Shown here: in pieces, positions 16,289 through 25,135 of the stretch
Numbering within the stretch: the stretch's first letter is position 1
Layout: each line of letters starts with the position of its first letter
Assembly: GCA_965657085.1 (NCBI GenBank)
Contig: CBFHND010000029.1
Location: 1 to 40,842, forward strand
Direction of reading: 5' to 3'
Length of the DNA: 40,842 nt
Origin: CBFHND01 sp965657085
GTDB taxonomy: Bacteria > Pseudomonadota > Alphaproteobacteria > Rhodobacterales > Rhodobacteraceae
Translations under genes and position numbers: made by a program
The notes under the pieces: generated by a model
Told to the model about the DNA's origin: nothing
Database searches by the model: none
Seen by the model: the letters and a program-made list of their open reading frames with translations, nothing else

Positions 16289-17485
16289 ATGCGTGACGCA
16301 GTGATCGTTTCAACCGCCCGCACACCGATCGGCAAAGCCTATCGGGGTGCCTTCAACGCCACCACACCGCAGGCGCTGGCCGCCCATGCCATCGAACACG
16401 CCGTCAGCCGCGCAGGCATCGACGGCGGCGAAGTGGCCGACGTGGTGCTGGGTGCTGCCCTGCAACAGGGCCATTCGGGCGGCAACATCGCACGGCAAGC
16501 CGCCATTCGCGCGGGTCTGCCCGTGACCGTGGGCGGCATGTCGCTCGACCGTCAGTGCGCCAGCGGCATGATGGCGATTGCCACCGCGGCCAAACAGGTC
16601 GTCACCGATGGCATGGACGTGGTCGTGGGCGGCGGTGTCGAAAGCATTTCCATGGTGCAGACACCTGAAATGCGCGTGGGGGCAGATCCGTGGCTCAAGG
16701 CGAACAAACCCGAGATCTACATGACCATGCTGGAGACGGCAGAAAACGTGGCCGAACGCTACAACGTCAGCCGCGAGGCGCAGGACGCATACGCCGCCCA
16801 AAGCCAGGAGCGCACACATCAGGCGCAACAGGCGGGCCGCCTTGACGATGAGATCGTCGCCATGTCCACCGTCATGATGATGCAGGACCGCGAGACCAAG
16901 GAAATCTCGAAACATGATGTGACGCTGGAAAAAGACGAGGGCAACCGCCCCGGCACCTCCGCCGAAAGCCTCGCGGGGCTGCAGCCTGTGTTCAAGAACG
17001 GCATCCATCTGGCCGAGGGCAAGTTCATCACCGCCGGCAACGCCTCGCAGCTGAGCGATGGCGCGTCGGCCTCCGTGATCATGGAAGCCAAGACCGCCGA
17101 GAAGAAAGGCCTTGAGCCGCTGGGCCGTTACGTGGGCGTCATGGCCGCGGGCTGTGAGCCGGATGAGATGGGCATCGGCCCGATCTATGCCGTGCCGAAA
17201 CTGCTGGAAGCGCACGGGCTGAAGATGGACGACATCGGCCTGTGGGAACTGAACGAAGCCTTTGCCTGTCAGGTCATCGCATCGCGCGACAAGCTGGGCA
17301 TCCCCGATGAGCTGTTGAACGTCAACGGCGGCGCCATCTCCATCGGCCACCCCTATGGCATGTCGGGCGCGCGCATGGTCGGCACAGCGCTGATCGAAGG
17401 CAAACGCCGGGGCGCCAAATACGTTGTCTGCACCATGTGCATCGGCGGCGGCATGGGCGGCGCGGGCCTCTTTGAGGTTCTCTAA
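16289..17485 (+). CDS. acetyl-CoA acyltransferase (thiolase)
   Basis: A 398-residue thiolase. The nucleophile Cys90 is in DRQCASGMM, His354 in AISIGHPYGMSG and the second Cys384 in CTMCIGGGMGGAG, the full catalytic triad. The N-terminus RDAVIVSTARTPIGKA is standard. It should cleave a 3-oxoacyl-CoA to acetyl-CoA (or propionyl-CoA) and a shortened acyl-CoA, ending the beta-oxidation round set up by the upstream ACADs and SDRs. Degradative use is favoured by context; a biosynthetic acetoacetyl-CoA thiolase would be less expected here. Confidence 0.94.
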   Translation: MRDAVIVSTARTPIGKAYRGAFNATTPQALAAHAIEHAVSRAGIDGGEVADVVLGAALQQGHSGGNIARQAAIRAGLPVTVGGMSLDRQCASGMMAIATAAKQVVTDGMDVVVGGGVESISMVQTPEMRVGADPWLKANKPEIYMTMLETAENVAERYNVSREAQDAYAAQSQERTHQAQQAGRLDDEIVAMSTVMMMQDRETKEISKHDVTLEKDEGNRPGTSAESLAGLQPVFKNGIHLAEGKFITAGNASQLSDGASASVIMEAKTAEKKGLEPLGRYVGVMAAGCEPDEMGIGPIYAVPKLLEAHGLKMDDIGLWELNEAFACQVIASRDKLGIPDELLNVNGGAISIGHPYGMSGARMVGTALIEGKRRGAKYVVCTMCIGGGMGGAGLFEVL

Positions 17486-17490
17486 CAAGC

Positions 17491-17516
17491 GGGGCGGGTT
17501 CACCGCCCCCTTTCTT
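17491..17516 (+). terminator. hairpin after the thiolase gene
   Basis: GGGGCGG pairs with CCGCCCC (7 bp, 5-base loop GTTCA) and is followed by CTTTCTT. It may be a leaky intrinsic terminator that lowers expression of the distal genes; the next gene starts 55 bases further on and no separate promoter is obvious. Confidence 0.6.
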
Positions 17517-17564
17517 ATCAACGGTCGGGTGGGCAACCGCCCGGCCACCCAACGGAGCAGCCAT

Positions 17565-18557
17565 ATGCCAAGAGACGACAGCCACCTGCCAGCCGCCCTG
17601 CAAGGGTTGCGCGTGCCCATGGTCGCCGCCCCCTTGTTCATCATCTCGGTGCCCGAACTGGTCATCGCGCAATGCAAGGCGGGCATCGTCGGCAGCTTTC
17701 CGGCGCTCAACGCGCGCGAGGGCGAGGGCGAACACCCGCTGCTCGATACGTGGCTGACGCAGATCAGCGAAGAGCTGGACCGCTACAATCAGGCCAACCC
17801 GGACACGCCCGCGGCCCCCTTCGCGGTCAACCAGATCGTGCACCGCAGCAATGGACGGCTGGACCGTGACCTCGAGATTTGCGTGAAACACAAGGTGCCG
17901 ATCTGGATCACCTCGCTGGGCGCGCGGGTCGAGGTGAACGAGGCCGCGCATTCCTGTGGCGGCATTGTGCTGCACGACATCATCAACAACACATTTGCCA
18001 AGAAGGCGATCAGCAAGGGGGCCGACGGTCTGGTCGCCGTGGCGGCAGGCGCAGGTGGTCACGCGGGCCAGCAATCGCCCTTTGCATTGATCCGCGAAAT
18101 CCGCGAATGGTTCGACGGCCCGCTGCTTTTGTCAGGGTCCATCGCCACGGGCGAGGCGCTCTTGGCCGCGCGCGCATTGGGCGCGGACCTTGGGTATACA
18201 GGCACCCCCTTCATCGCCACGGACGAGGCCAATGCCCAAACCGAATACAAGAAGATGATCGTGGACTCGGGCGCCGAGGACATCATCTATTCCTCGCTGT
18301 TCACCGGGGTCTGGGGCAATTACCTGCGCGGCTCTGTCGAGGCGGCGGGCATGGACCCCGACAACCTGCCCGAGGCCGACAGCTCTTCTATGAATTTCTC
18401 GTCCGGGTCGTCCAAGCCGAAGGCGTGGAAAACCATCTGGGGCTCGGGTCAGGGCATTGGTGCCGTGAAATCCGTTGGCCCCGCTGGCGACATCGTGGCG
18501 CGCATGGGCCGCGAATACGAGGCCGCGGGCCGCAAGCTGGCAGCCGAATTTGGCTGA
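17565..18557 (+). CDS. nitronate monooxygenase family flavoprotein
   Basis: A 330-residue TIM-barrel FMN protein of the nitronate monooxygenase/enoyl-reductase II family. Seen: PMVAAPLFIISVPELVIAQC near the N-terminus, VAAGAGGHAGQQSPFALI and LLLSGSIATGEALLAARALG (FMN phosphate site). The proposed His base of the family lies in GGHAG. Members near CoA catabolic genes often act on CoA-bound enones or dienes rather than nitronates (IpdC in steroid degradation is one example), so oxidation of a nitroalkane should not be assumed. Its end overlaps the next gene by 8 bases. Confidence 0.88.
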   Translation: MPRDDSHLPAALQGLRVPMVAAPLFIISVPELVIAQCKAGIVGSFPALNAREGEGEHPLLDTWLTQISEELDRYNQANPDTPAAPFAVNQIVHRSNGRLDRDLEICVKHKVPIWITSLGARVEVNEAAHSCGGIVLHDIINNTFAKKAISKGADGLVAVAAGAGGHAGQQSPFALIREIREWFDGPLLLSGSIATGEALLAARALGADLGYTGTPFIATDEANAQTEYKKMIVDSGAEDIIYSSLFTGVWGNYLRGSVEAAGMDPDNLPEADSSSMNFSSGSSKPKAWKTIWGSGQGIGAVKSVGPAGDIVARMGREYEAAGRKLAAEFG

Positions 18558-19194
18558 GCTTATCGTCATACGGCACGGTCAGGCATCTTTCGGAGCTGAC
18601 AACTACGACGAACTCAGCGATCTGGGCCACCGTCAAAGTCGGGCCGTCGGCGCGTGGCTTGGCGAAAGCGGCTGGGTCCCCGACCGGCTGATCACCGGCA
18701 CGCTCAAACGCCAGCGCGACACGCTGACCGCCATGGGGTTCGACACCGGGGCCGAGGAACACGCAGGGCTGAACGAATACAACTTTCACGACCTGTTGTC
18801 CGCGCGCTATGCGGGCGATGTGCCCGAACTGGTGCGCGGGGACCGCAAGACCCATTTCCGCACCCTGCGCGAGACGGTGTTCGAATGGCAGGCGGACAAG
18901 CTGTGCGGCGTGGCCGAGACCTGGGATGATTTCACCACGCGCACCGCGGCCGCGCTTGACTTCGCCACCGACACCGACGCACGCCGGGTGCTGGTGGTGT
19001 CCTCGGGCGGGGTCATCGGACAGCTTGTTGCACAAAGCCTGCAAGCGCCCGCTGCCATGATGATGGAACTGAACCTGCAGGTGAAAAACACCTCTGTCAC
19101 GAAATTTGTCTTTTCAGGCCCGCGTGTTTTCCTGCATCAATTCAACGCCACGCCGCATTTCGACGCGGCCCCCGACCTGCTGAGCTATAGCTGA
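18550..19194 (+). CDS. histidine phosphatase family protein
   Basis: A protein of about 214 residues that begins (M)AELIVIRHGQASFGADNYDE, with the RHG phosphohistidine motif; the second His of the family usually follows an HGG-like segment, here VSSGGVIGQLV, so that His is replaced or shifted. I take TTG at 18550 as the start because the RHG motif must lie near the N-terminus; this overlaps the previous gene by 8 bases. It directly precedes the ACAD10/11-type phosphotransferase gene (10 bases), so it could act on the same phosphorylated intermediate or only be a housekeeping phosphatase. Confidence 0.82.
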   Translation: MAELIVIRHGQASFGADNYDELSDLGHRQSRAVGAWLGESGWVPDRLITGTLKRQRDTLTAMGFDTGAEEHAGLNEYNFHDLLSARYAGDVPELVRGDRKTHFRTLRETVFEWQADKLCGVAETWDDFTTRTAAALDFATDTDARRVLVVSSGGVIGQLVAQSLQAPAAMMMELNLQVKNTSVTKFVFSGPRVFLHQFNATPHFDAAPDLLSYS

Positions 19195-19204
19195 AGGCCC
19201 GACC

Positions 19205-20236
19205 ATGACCCAAGACACCCAAACTCTCGACCTGGACGCCGTGGGCGCGTACCTGCGCGAACATCTGCCGGGGTTCGAAGGCCCCATCGAGGCGGAAAAG
19301 TTCCAGCGCGGCCAGTCGAACCCGACCTTCCTGCTTAAAACTCCTGCGCGCAATTATGTGCTGCGCCGCAAGCCGCCGGGCCAGTTGTTGAAGTCCGCAC
19401 ATGCGGTTGACCGTGAATTCCGGGTGCAATCGGCGCTGGCCGGGACGGATGTGCCGGTGGCGGGGATGCACCTGCTGTGTCAGGACCCGTCGGTGATCGG
19501 GTCGGACTTTTATATCATGGACCATATCAACGGGCGCAATTTCAACCTGCCGACGTTGGAGGAACTGGACAAACCCGACCGGGGGGCTGTGCTGGAGGAC
19601 ATGAACCGGGTGCTGGCCGCGCTGCATGATGTCGACGTAGACGCCGTGGGCCTGAGTGATTTCGGCCCGCCCGGCAACTACTACGAACGCCAGATCGCGC
19701 GCTGGTCCAAGCAATACCGCGCGTCCGAGACCGAAACCGTGCCCGCCATGGACAAGCTGATGGATGCGCTGGCCGAACATATGCCGCCCGAGGATGGGCA
19801 GCGTACGCTGGTGCATGGCGATTACCGGATCGACAACATGATGTTCGAGGCCGAAGGCACCAAGTGCCTTGCCGTGCTGGATTGGGAACTGAGCACCATC
19901 GGCCATCCTTACGCGGACCTCGCTGCCGTGATCATGCAATGGCAGATGCCCGCAGGCCGCGAAGGGCGCGGCATGGGCGGTGTGGACCGCGCGGCCCAAG
20001 GCCTGCCATCGGATGCGGATTTCGTTGCGCAGTATTGCGACCGGCGTGGGTTGGGCCCAATCGACAACTTCGGCTTCTACGTGGGCTTTTGTTTCTTCCG
20101 CATGACCGCGATCATTCAGGGCGTTCTGAAACGCGCGCTGGACGGCAATGCATCGAACCCCGAACGGGGCCTGCAAATGGGGCAATACGTGCCGCTTTTT
20201 GCGCAACACGGGCTGATGGCCCTGGAACAAGGGTAA
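19205..20236 (+). CDS. APH-family phosphotransferase, ACAD10/11 kinase-domain type
   Basis: A 343-residue aminoglycoside-phosphotransferase-fold kinase. It closely resembles the kinase domain of mammalian ACAD10/ACAD11: KFQRGQSNPTFLL, YVLRRKPPGQLLKSAHAVDR, then RQIARWSKQY..SET, the catalytic LVHGDYRIDN (Asp base) and VLAVLDWELSTIGHP-like metal site (here LAVLDWELSTIGHPYADLA). LvaA in Pseudomonas levulinate catabolism is in the same broad family. These kinases phosphorylate the 4-hydroxyl of a 4-hydroxyacyl-CoA so that an ACAD-like partner can eliminate phosphate. A matching ACAD is encoded at 35626-36942. The exact substrate is inferred, not shown. Confidence 0.88.
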   Translation: MTQDTQTLDLDAVGAYLREHLPGFEGPIEAEKFQRGQSNPTFLLKTPARNYVLRRKPPGQLLKSAHAVDREFRVQSALAGTDVPVAGMHLLCQDPSVIGSDFYIMDHINGRNFNLPTLEELDKPDRGAVLEDMNRVLAALHDVDVDAVGLSDFGPPGNYYERQIARWSKQYRASETETVPAMDKLMDALAEHMPPEDGQRTLVHGDYRIDNMMFEAEGTKCLAVLDWELSTIGHPYADLAAVIMQWQMPAGREGRGMGGVDRAAQGLPSDADFVAQYCDRRGLGPIDNFGFYVGFCFFRMTAIIQGVLKRALDGNASNPERGLQMGQYVPLFAQHGLMALEQG

Positions 20237-20259
20237 GCCACCAAAGGACACATGCGCGT

Positions 20260-21057
20260 ATGAATGATCTGGATCTTCAGGGCGGCCTTGGTGACGACAA
20301 GGACCGCAACTTTATCACCGCGCTGGCGCGGGGGTTGGACATTCTGCGCTGTTTTGAGTCGGGCGACACGGCGCTGACCAATCAAGACTTTGCGGCGCGC
20401 ACAGGGCTGCCCAAACCCACGGTATCACGTCTGACGCACACCCTGTGCGTGCTGGATTACCTGATCCCCGATCCGCGTACCGGCACCTACCGGCTTGGGG
20501 CAGGGGTCTTGCGGCTGGGGTTCTCGGTGCTGGCCGGCATGGACATGGGCGAACGCGCCCGCGACGTGATGCGCGACCTCAGCCGGGGGCCGAATACCTA
20601 TATCACCGTGGCGCTGGCGGAACCCTTCAAGACAAACGCGGTTTACGTGGCCGTCGAACGCTCGCGCGAGAACGTGTCGCTGACCATGCATGTGGGCGCG
20701 CGGTTGCCGCTGTTTCATTCGGCCATCGGGCGCGCGATCCTGGTGGGCCTGCCCGAGGACGACCGCGAAGAGATTTTTGATGCTGCCAAACAGGCCGACC
20801 CCGATGACGATGCCAAGCGGCGCTCCGGTTTTGCCACGGCAAAGGCGGAGTACGAAACGCTGGGATATTGCAAGAGCTTTGGCGACTGGCGCCCCGATGT
20901 GAACGGCATCGCAGCACCCGTCTTTGCGCTCAGCGGGCGGGGGGTCTATGGGCTGAACGTCGGTGGCCCATCCTTCCATGTGAAGAAAAAACAGCTTGAA
21001 GGCGTCTATGCCAAATTGCTGATCGAGGCGGCTGAAAGCCTCAATATGCGCGGCTGA
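20260..21057 (+). CDS. IclR-family transcriptional regulator
   Basis: A 265-residue IclR protein: N-terminal winged helix (about residues 18-80: ITALARGLDILRCFES, LTNQDFAARTGLPKPTVSRL, YRLGAGVLRLG) and a C-terminal effector domain (about 95-260) with LPLFHSAIGRAIL and GIAAPVFALSGRGVYGLNVGG. IclR proteins commonly repress or activate catabolic operons in response to a pathway metabolite. It is the last gene of the ACAD operon and lies just before the transporter operon; both have a matching 24-bp element upstream, the best candidate operator. Confidence 0.93.
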   Translation: MNDLDLQGGLGDDKDRNFITALARGLDILRCFESGDTALTNQDFAARTGLPKPTVSRLTHTLCVLDYLIPDPRTGTYRLGAGVLRLGFSVLAGMDMGERARDVMRDLSRGPNTYITVALAEPFKTNAVYVAVERSRENVSLTMHVGARLPLFHSAIGRAILVGLPEDDREEIFDAAKQADPDDDAKRRSGFATAKAEYETLGYCKSFGDWRPDVNGIAAPVFALSGRGVYGLNVGGPSFHVKKKQLEGVYAKLLIEAAESLNMRG

Positions 21058-21544
21058 GGGCGGCGGTATGTGCTGTTCCGGTCTGGGCCGGAGAATCAAA
21101 CACGTTTGCGAAATGGAATTTTGCAGGGCGGAAACAGCCGCATCTTTGATGCTGCTTTGCAGCGTTCGGCTTGCGGTGGAATTCCCTTAGGTCACTTTCC
21201 TGTTTTGGCGCAACGTCAGGCGGAAAAAATCCGGGTTTCATTGTTTTTCGCAAACCGCGAAACAGGCTGGGAGTTCTCAACCGAAGCCCTCAGCAATGGG
21301 AGACGTAAATATAACAAAAACAACATGCTAAGTGTCGTCGTGAAGGTAAAAACAGGAGTCTCTCCCCAGCCAAAATCACCGTCAGATGCCGCGCCGAAAG
21401 ACCAAGAAAGCGGCACCTGCTCAAATGCCGTTCAATTGCCTTCAAACGCTTGACTTATCCCACAGGTATGCAAGGCTTTTTGCACACCGGCACAATCCAA
21501 ATGCACTTCAAGCATGTCGGGACATATTCCAGGGAGGAACCTCA
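21058..21544. other. regulatory region upstream of the ABC transporter operon
   Basis: About 490 bases without a credible gene. It contains the proposed IclR operator at 21110-21133 and a second dyad, TTTCGC-N5-GCGAAA, at 21246-21262. A patch richer in A/T runs from about 21300 to 21340. A strong AGGGAGG ribosome site precedes livK. A long leader or two promoters are possible. Confidence 0.6.
21110..21133 (+). promoter_or_regulatory. candidate IclR operator, copy B (transporter operon)
   Basis: Begins GAAATGGAATTTTGCA and ends GCGGAA, 53 bases after the iclR stop. It matches copy A at 20 of 24 positions and has the same dyad GCGAAAT-N3-ATTTTGC (the dyad starts two bases earlier). Orientation relative to the downstream gene is also the same. 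Confidence 0.6.
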
Positions 21545-22789
21545 ATGCGCAAATCCATCAAGCTCGGCGTCAGCGCTGCACTTGCACTGTCTGTCAGTGC
21601 CGCAGCCGCCTTTGCCGACAATATCAAAATCGCGTTCATCGACCCGCTGTCCGGCCCGTTTGCCAGCACGGGCACGAACGGTTTGCACCAGTTTGAATTC
21701 GCGGCTGACTACATGGTCAACCAGAACGGCGGCGTTCTTGACGGTCAGAATTTCGAAATTGTGCCCTTCGACAACAAGATCAGCCCCAAGGAATCGCTTA
21801 TCCAGCTGCAGGTCGCCATCGACCAGGGCATCCGCTTTATCGCACAGGGCAACAGCTCGGGCGTGGCCAACGCCATCACCGAAGCGGTTGAAAAGCACAA
21901 CCGCCGCAACCCCGATGACCGCGTTCTGTTCCTGAACTACGCGGCTGTCGATCCTGCTCTGACCAACGAAAAGTGCAACTTCTGGCACTTCCGCTTTGAC
22001 GCCAACGCGGACCTGAAGATGGACGCGATCACAGATTCCATCGTCGGCAATGGCGAGGTCGGCAAGGTTTACATCATCGGCCAGGACTATTCCTTCGGCA
22101 AGGCCGTGGCCGCCGCGGCCAACCGCTATCTGGGCGAAAAGAGCGATACCATCGAAATCGTCGGGGACGAACTGCACCCGATCGGCAAGGTAAAGGACTT
22201 CACCCCCTATTCGCGCAAGATCGTGTCCTCGGGCGCGGACGCGGTGATCACCGGCAACTGGGGCGCGGACATGCTGGGCCTGGGCAAGTCGATCATCGAA
22301 AACGGCTTTAACGGTCCGATCTACACCTACTACGCGGCAGGCTCCGGTATCACGGCGGCCTTCGGCGAAAGCGGCAAGGGATCGATCCGCCTTGTGGGCG
22401 AGGGTGCCGTGAACCCCAACCCAAGCCAGGAGGTGTCCGACTACTACAACGCCTTTCTTGCCAAGCATCCTGACGGCAACCTTGACCAGACCCGCATCTC
22501 GAACGTGATCGGCATGCTGGCGCAGGCCATCAACGAAGCAGGCACCGCAGATGACGTGATTGCCGTGGCCAACGCGCTGGAAGGCATGGAGTACGACACC
22601 ATGTTCGGTGGCAAGGTCATGATGCGCGCCAAGGACCACCAGGCCATCCAGGACCTGAACATCTTCGAGCACACCAACGAGGACATCGCGTTCCCCTACG
22701 ATGGCTCCGAGTACGGCGTGAAGGTCGTCAAGACCATCGAAATGGCCGGTATGGACAGCCCGACCACATGCGAAATGAAGCGTCCCTGA
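21545..22789 (+). CDS. ABC transporter periplasmic substrate-binding protein (Liv-type)
   Basis: A 414-residue binding protein of the branched-chain amino acid family. A clear Sec signal peptide (MRKSIKLGVSAALALS, hydrophobic core, AFA cleavage after residue 24) precedes NIKIAFIDPLSGPFASTG, the typical start of a type I periplasmic fold; VYIIGQDYSFGKAVA and FTPYSRKIVSSGADAVITG are also typical. In this gene context an organic acid (aromatic, alicyclic or hydroxy acid) is a more likely ligand than leucine, as for related transporters of Rhodopseudomonas; that is inference. Ribosome site AGGGAGG precedes the ATG. A strong hairpin follows the gene. Confidence 0.93.
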   Translation: MRKSIKLGVSAALALSVSAAAAFADNIKIAFIDPLSGPFASTGTNGLHQFEFAADYMVNQNGGVLDGQNFEIVPFDNKISPKESLIQLQVAIDQGIRFIAQGNSSGVANAITEAVEKHNRRNPDDRVLFLNYAAVDPALTNEKCNFWHFRFDANADLKMDAITDSIVGNGEVGKVYIIGQDYSFGKAVAAAANRYLGEKSDTIEIVGDELHPIGKVKDFTPYSRKIVSSGADAVITGNWGADMLGLGKSIIENGFNGPIYTYYAAGSGITAAFGESGKGSIRLVGEGAVNPNPSQEVSDYYNAFLAKHPDGNLDQTRISNVIGMLAQAINEAGTADDVIAVANALEGMEYDTMFGGKVMMRAKDHQAIQDLNIFEHTNEDIAFPYDGSEYGVKVVKTIEMAGMDSPTTCEMKRP

Positions 22790-22801
22790 TCGACGCTTCC
22801 A

Positions 22802-22830
22802 GCGCGCCCCGTCTTCGGACCGGGGCGCGC
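22802..22830 (+). terminator. strong hairpin between binding-protein and permease genes
   Basis: GCGCGCCCCG and CGGGGCGCGC form a perfect 10-bp stem with loop TCTTCGGAC. No U-run follows. Such a hairpin usually stabilises the upstream mRNA and gives more binding protein than membrane components. Confidence 0.75.
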
Positions 22831-22874
22831 ACCACCTTGCTTTCTCGACCACCAAGTAGCACCGGAGGGGCCTT

Positions 22875-23831
22875 ATGGACCTCATTCTCGTCAATCTGAT
22901 CGACGGGCTGGTGACGGGCCTTTTGCTTTTCATGCTGTCGGCCGGTCTCACCCTTATTTTCTCGATGATGGGCGTTTTGAACTTCGCCCATGCCAGCTTT
23001 TACATGCTGGGTGCCTATTTCGCCTACCAGATCAGCCTTGCGCTGGGGTTCTGGTTGGGCCTTCTGATCGCGCCGCTGATCGTTGGTGTGATGGGGGCAG
23101 GTGTCGAACGCTACGGGCTGAGACGGGTTCACCAGTACGGCCACGTGCCCGAACTGATTTTTACCTTCGGTCTGGCTCTGCTGATCGAAGAGTTGGTGCA
23201 ATTCATCTGGGGCAAGAACCAGATGGCTTACGACGTTCCCGATGTCCTGAATTTCACCGCCTTTGCCATCGCCGGCAATTCGATCCCGGCCTACAAGATT
23301 TTCATGATCTTCATCTCGATCAGCATCTTCATCGGGCTTCTCTATATCCTGACGCGCACCCGTGTGGGCATGATCATTCAGGCAGCGCTCAGCTATCCGC
23401 GCACGGTTGAGGCGCTGGGGCACAACGTACCGTTGATCTTCATGGGCGTCTTTGGCGTCGGTACTGCGCTGGCCGGTCTGGCGGGCGTAATTGCGGGCCC
23501 GGTGCTGGGTACGTTCCCCGGCATGGCCTTCGTCCTTGGATCGATCGTGTTTGTGACCATCGTGATCGGCGGGCTCGGCTCGCTTTGGGGTGCGCTTGTC
23601 GCGTCCTTGCTGATCGGCTGGATCACCACATTTGCCAAATCCTACAACATCGCCATGTCGGACATCCTCAACGGGATCGGGTTCAAGACGCCGGAGAACC
23701 TGAGCGACAGCATGTGGCAAGACCTCTGGACCGTGACCAGCCCCCAGATTGCGGACATCCTGCCGTATATCCTGATGGTGCTGATCCTGATCTTCCGCCC
23801 CTACGGCCTTTTCGGAAAGCGTGACGCATGA
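22875..23831 (+). CDS. branched-chain-type ABC transporter permease (LivH family)
   Basis: A 318-residue polytopic inner-membrane protein. The first segment (LINLIDGLVTGLLLFMLS-like: LVNLIDGLVTGLLLFMLSAG) and the family block MGVLNFAHASFYMLGAY identify the LivH permease. Further hydrophobic spans are visible around residues 60-80, 130-160, 190-225 and 290-312. GVERYGLRR and the conserved AGLAGVIAGPVLG also fit. GGAGGGG precedes the ATG. The stop overlaps the livM-type gene in ATGA. Confidence 0.93.
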   Translation: MDLILVNLIDGLVTGLLLFMLSAGLTLIFSMMGVLNFAHASFYMLGAYFAYQISLALGFWLGLLIAPLIVGVMGAGVERYGLRRVHQYGHVPELIFTFGLALLIEELVQFIWGKNQMAYDVPDVLNFTAFAIAGNSIPAYKIFMIFISISIFIGLLYILTRTRVGMIIQAALSYPRTVEALGHNVPLIFMGVFGVGTALAGLAGVIAGPVLGTFPGMAFVLGSIVFVTIVIGGLGSLWGALVASLLIGWITTFAKSYNIAMSDILNGIGFKTPENLSDSMWQDLWTVTSPQIADILPYILMVLILIFRPYGLFGKRDA

Positions 23832-25135
23832 GCGATCAAGACCAGATCACAACCGACCCGACCAAGCCCGCGCAGCGTATGCGCGCAGGCTCGATGACCC
23901 TGAACGCGACACCGTGGATCATTGCCGCCGTGCTGCTGATCGCGATGCCTTATCTGTTCCCGTCACGTTCGGCGCTGACGATCATGAACCAGATGTCGAT
24001 CACCATCATCTTCGCGCTGGCCTACAACATGCTTCTGGGGCAGGGCGGGATGCTGTCCTTTGGCCATGCCGTCTACATGGGCGTGGGCGGCTTCATGGCC
24101 GTGCATGTCATGAACTGGATTTCCGACACCGGCGCACCGTTCCCGATGCCCTTCCTGCCGATCATCGGCGGGCTTTTCGGCATGGGGCTTGCGATGATCG
24201 TCGGCAGTTTTTCAACCCGAAACGCCGGCACGGTCTTTGCCATGATCTCCCTTGGGGTGGGCGAATTGATTGCGGCCTGTTCGGTGATCATCGTGGTGTT
24301 CTTTGGCGGTGAAGAAGGGGTTTCGGGCTACCGCGACGAAGGTCTGCCGTTCTTTGGCTTCGACTTTGCCCAACAGATCGAGGTGTATTACCTGATCGCG
24401 GCCTGGCTGCTGATTTCGGCGCTGCTCATGTACCTCTATTCGCGCACGCCCATCGGCCGGATGGCCAACGCCGTGCGTGACAATCCCGAACGTGCCGAAT
24501 TCCTCGGGTATTCCGCGCGTTGGGTCCGCTTCTACAGTTTTGTCGCCTCGGGCTTCTTTGCCGGGGTGGCCGGGGGCCTTTTTGCCATCAACTATGAAAT
24601 TCTGACCGAGGAAAACCTCAACACCGCCTCCTCTGGCGTGATCCTTCTGGTCACCTTCCTGGGCGGCGTCGGCTTCTTCTTCGGACCGATCATCGGGGCC
24701 ATCGCCTTTACCCTGTTGCAGACGGTTCTGTCGCTGCAGACCGAGCTTTGGGCCTTCTATGCCGGGGTCCTCTTTGTGGCCACGGTCATGTTCTTCCCCG
24801 GCGGTCTTGCGGGTTTGTTGATGATGCACGTGCCGGTCTTCAAGTTCGGCAAGGGCGGTCAACTGGTCATGCCCTATATCAAGACCCTTGTTCCGGCCCT
24901 GATCGGGGTGCTGGGCCTGGCGGCCTTGGTGGAAATGACGTTCCACTACCGGCATGCCTCAACGGGCGATCACGAAATGACGCTGTTCTGGACCACCTTT
25001 GACAGCCACACGTTGATGCCCTGGGTCGTGGTCATCGCGGTGACGGCAGCAGCGCTTTACCTGACACGGATGACCGCCCCGGCCCTGCGTGAAGCATGGG
25101 CCGAGGCCAATACACCCAGCGGAGGTGCATCATGA
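23828..25135 (+). CDS. branched-chain-type ABC transporter permease (LivM family)
   Basis: A 435-residue LivM-type permease, longer than the usual 320-360 because of a C-terminal extension with two more hydrophobic spans (about residues 355-375 and 395-412) after the normal GPIIGAIAFTLLQTVLS block. Family motifs include ALAYNMLLGQGGMLSFGHAV and the cytoplasmic SRTPIGRMANAVRDNPERAE loop. It is coupled at both ends by ATGA overlaps to livH and livG. The extension may be a subfamily trait of organic-acid transporters; I cannot test this here. Confidence 0.92.
   Translation: MSDQDQITTDPTKPAQRMRAGSMTLNATPWIIAAVLLIAMPYLFPSRSALTIMNQMSITIIFALAYNMLLGQGGMLSFGHAVYMGVGGFMAVHVMNWISDTGAPFPMPFLPIIGGLFGMGLAMIVGSFSTRNAGTVFAMISLGVGELIAACSVIIVVFFGGEEGVSGYRDEGLPFFGFDFAQQIEVYYLIAAWLLISALLMYLYSRTPIGRMANAVRDNPERAEFLGYSARWVRFYSFVASGFFAGVAGGLFAINYEILTEENLNTASSGVILLVTFLGGVGFFFGPIIGAIAFTLLQTVLSLQTELWAFYAGVLFVATVMFFPGGLAGLLMMHVPVFKFGKGGQLVMPYIKTLVPALIGVLGLAALVEMTFHYRHASTGDHEMTLFWTTFDSHTLMPWVVVIAVTAAALYLTRMTAPALREAWAEANTPSGGAS

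Noticed and set aside
17517..17560. A second REP-like hairpin upstream of the nitronate monooxygenase-like gene
   Set aside because: GGGTGG...CCACCC can pair, but the conserved repeat core is absent.
21070..21453. A 127-codon plus-strand frame between iclR and the binding-protein gene
   Set aside because: It covers the proposed operator and leader, lacks a ribosome site and has no family features.
21542..22951. A 469-codon minus-strand open frame across the binding-protein gene
   Set aside because: It is antisense to a gene with a clear signal peptide and family motifs and has no recognisable domain.
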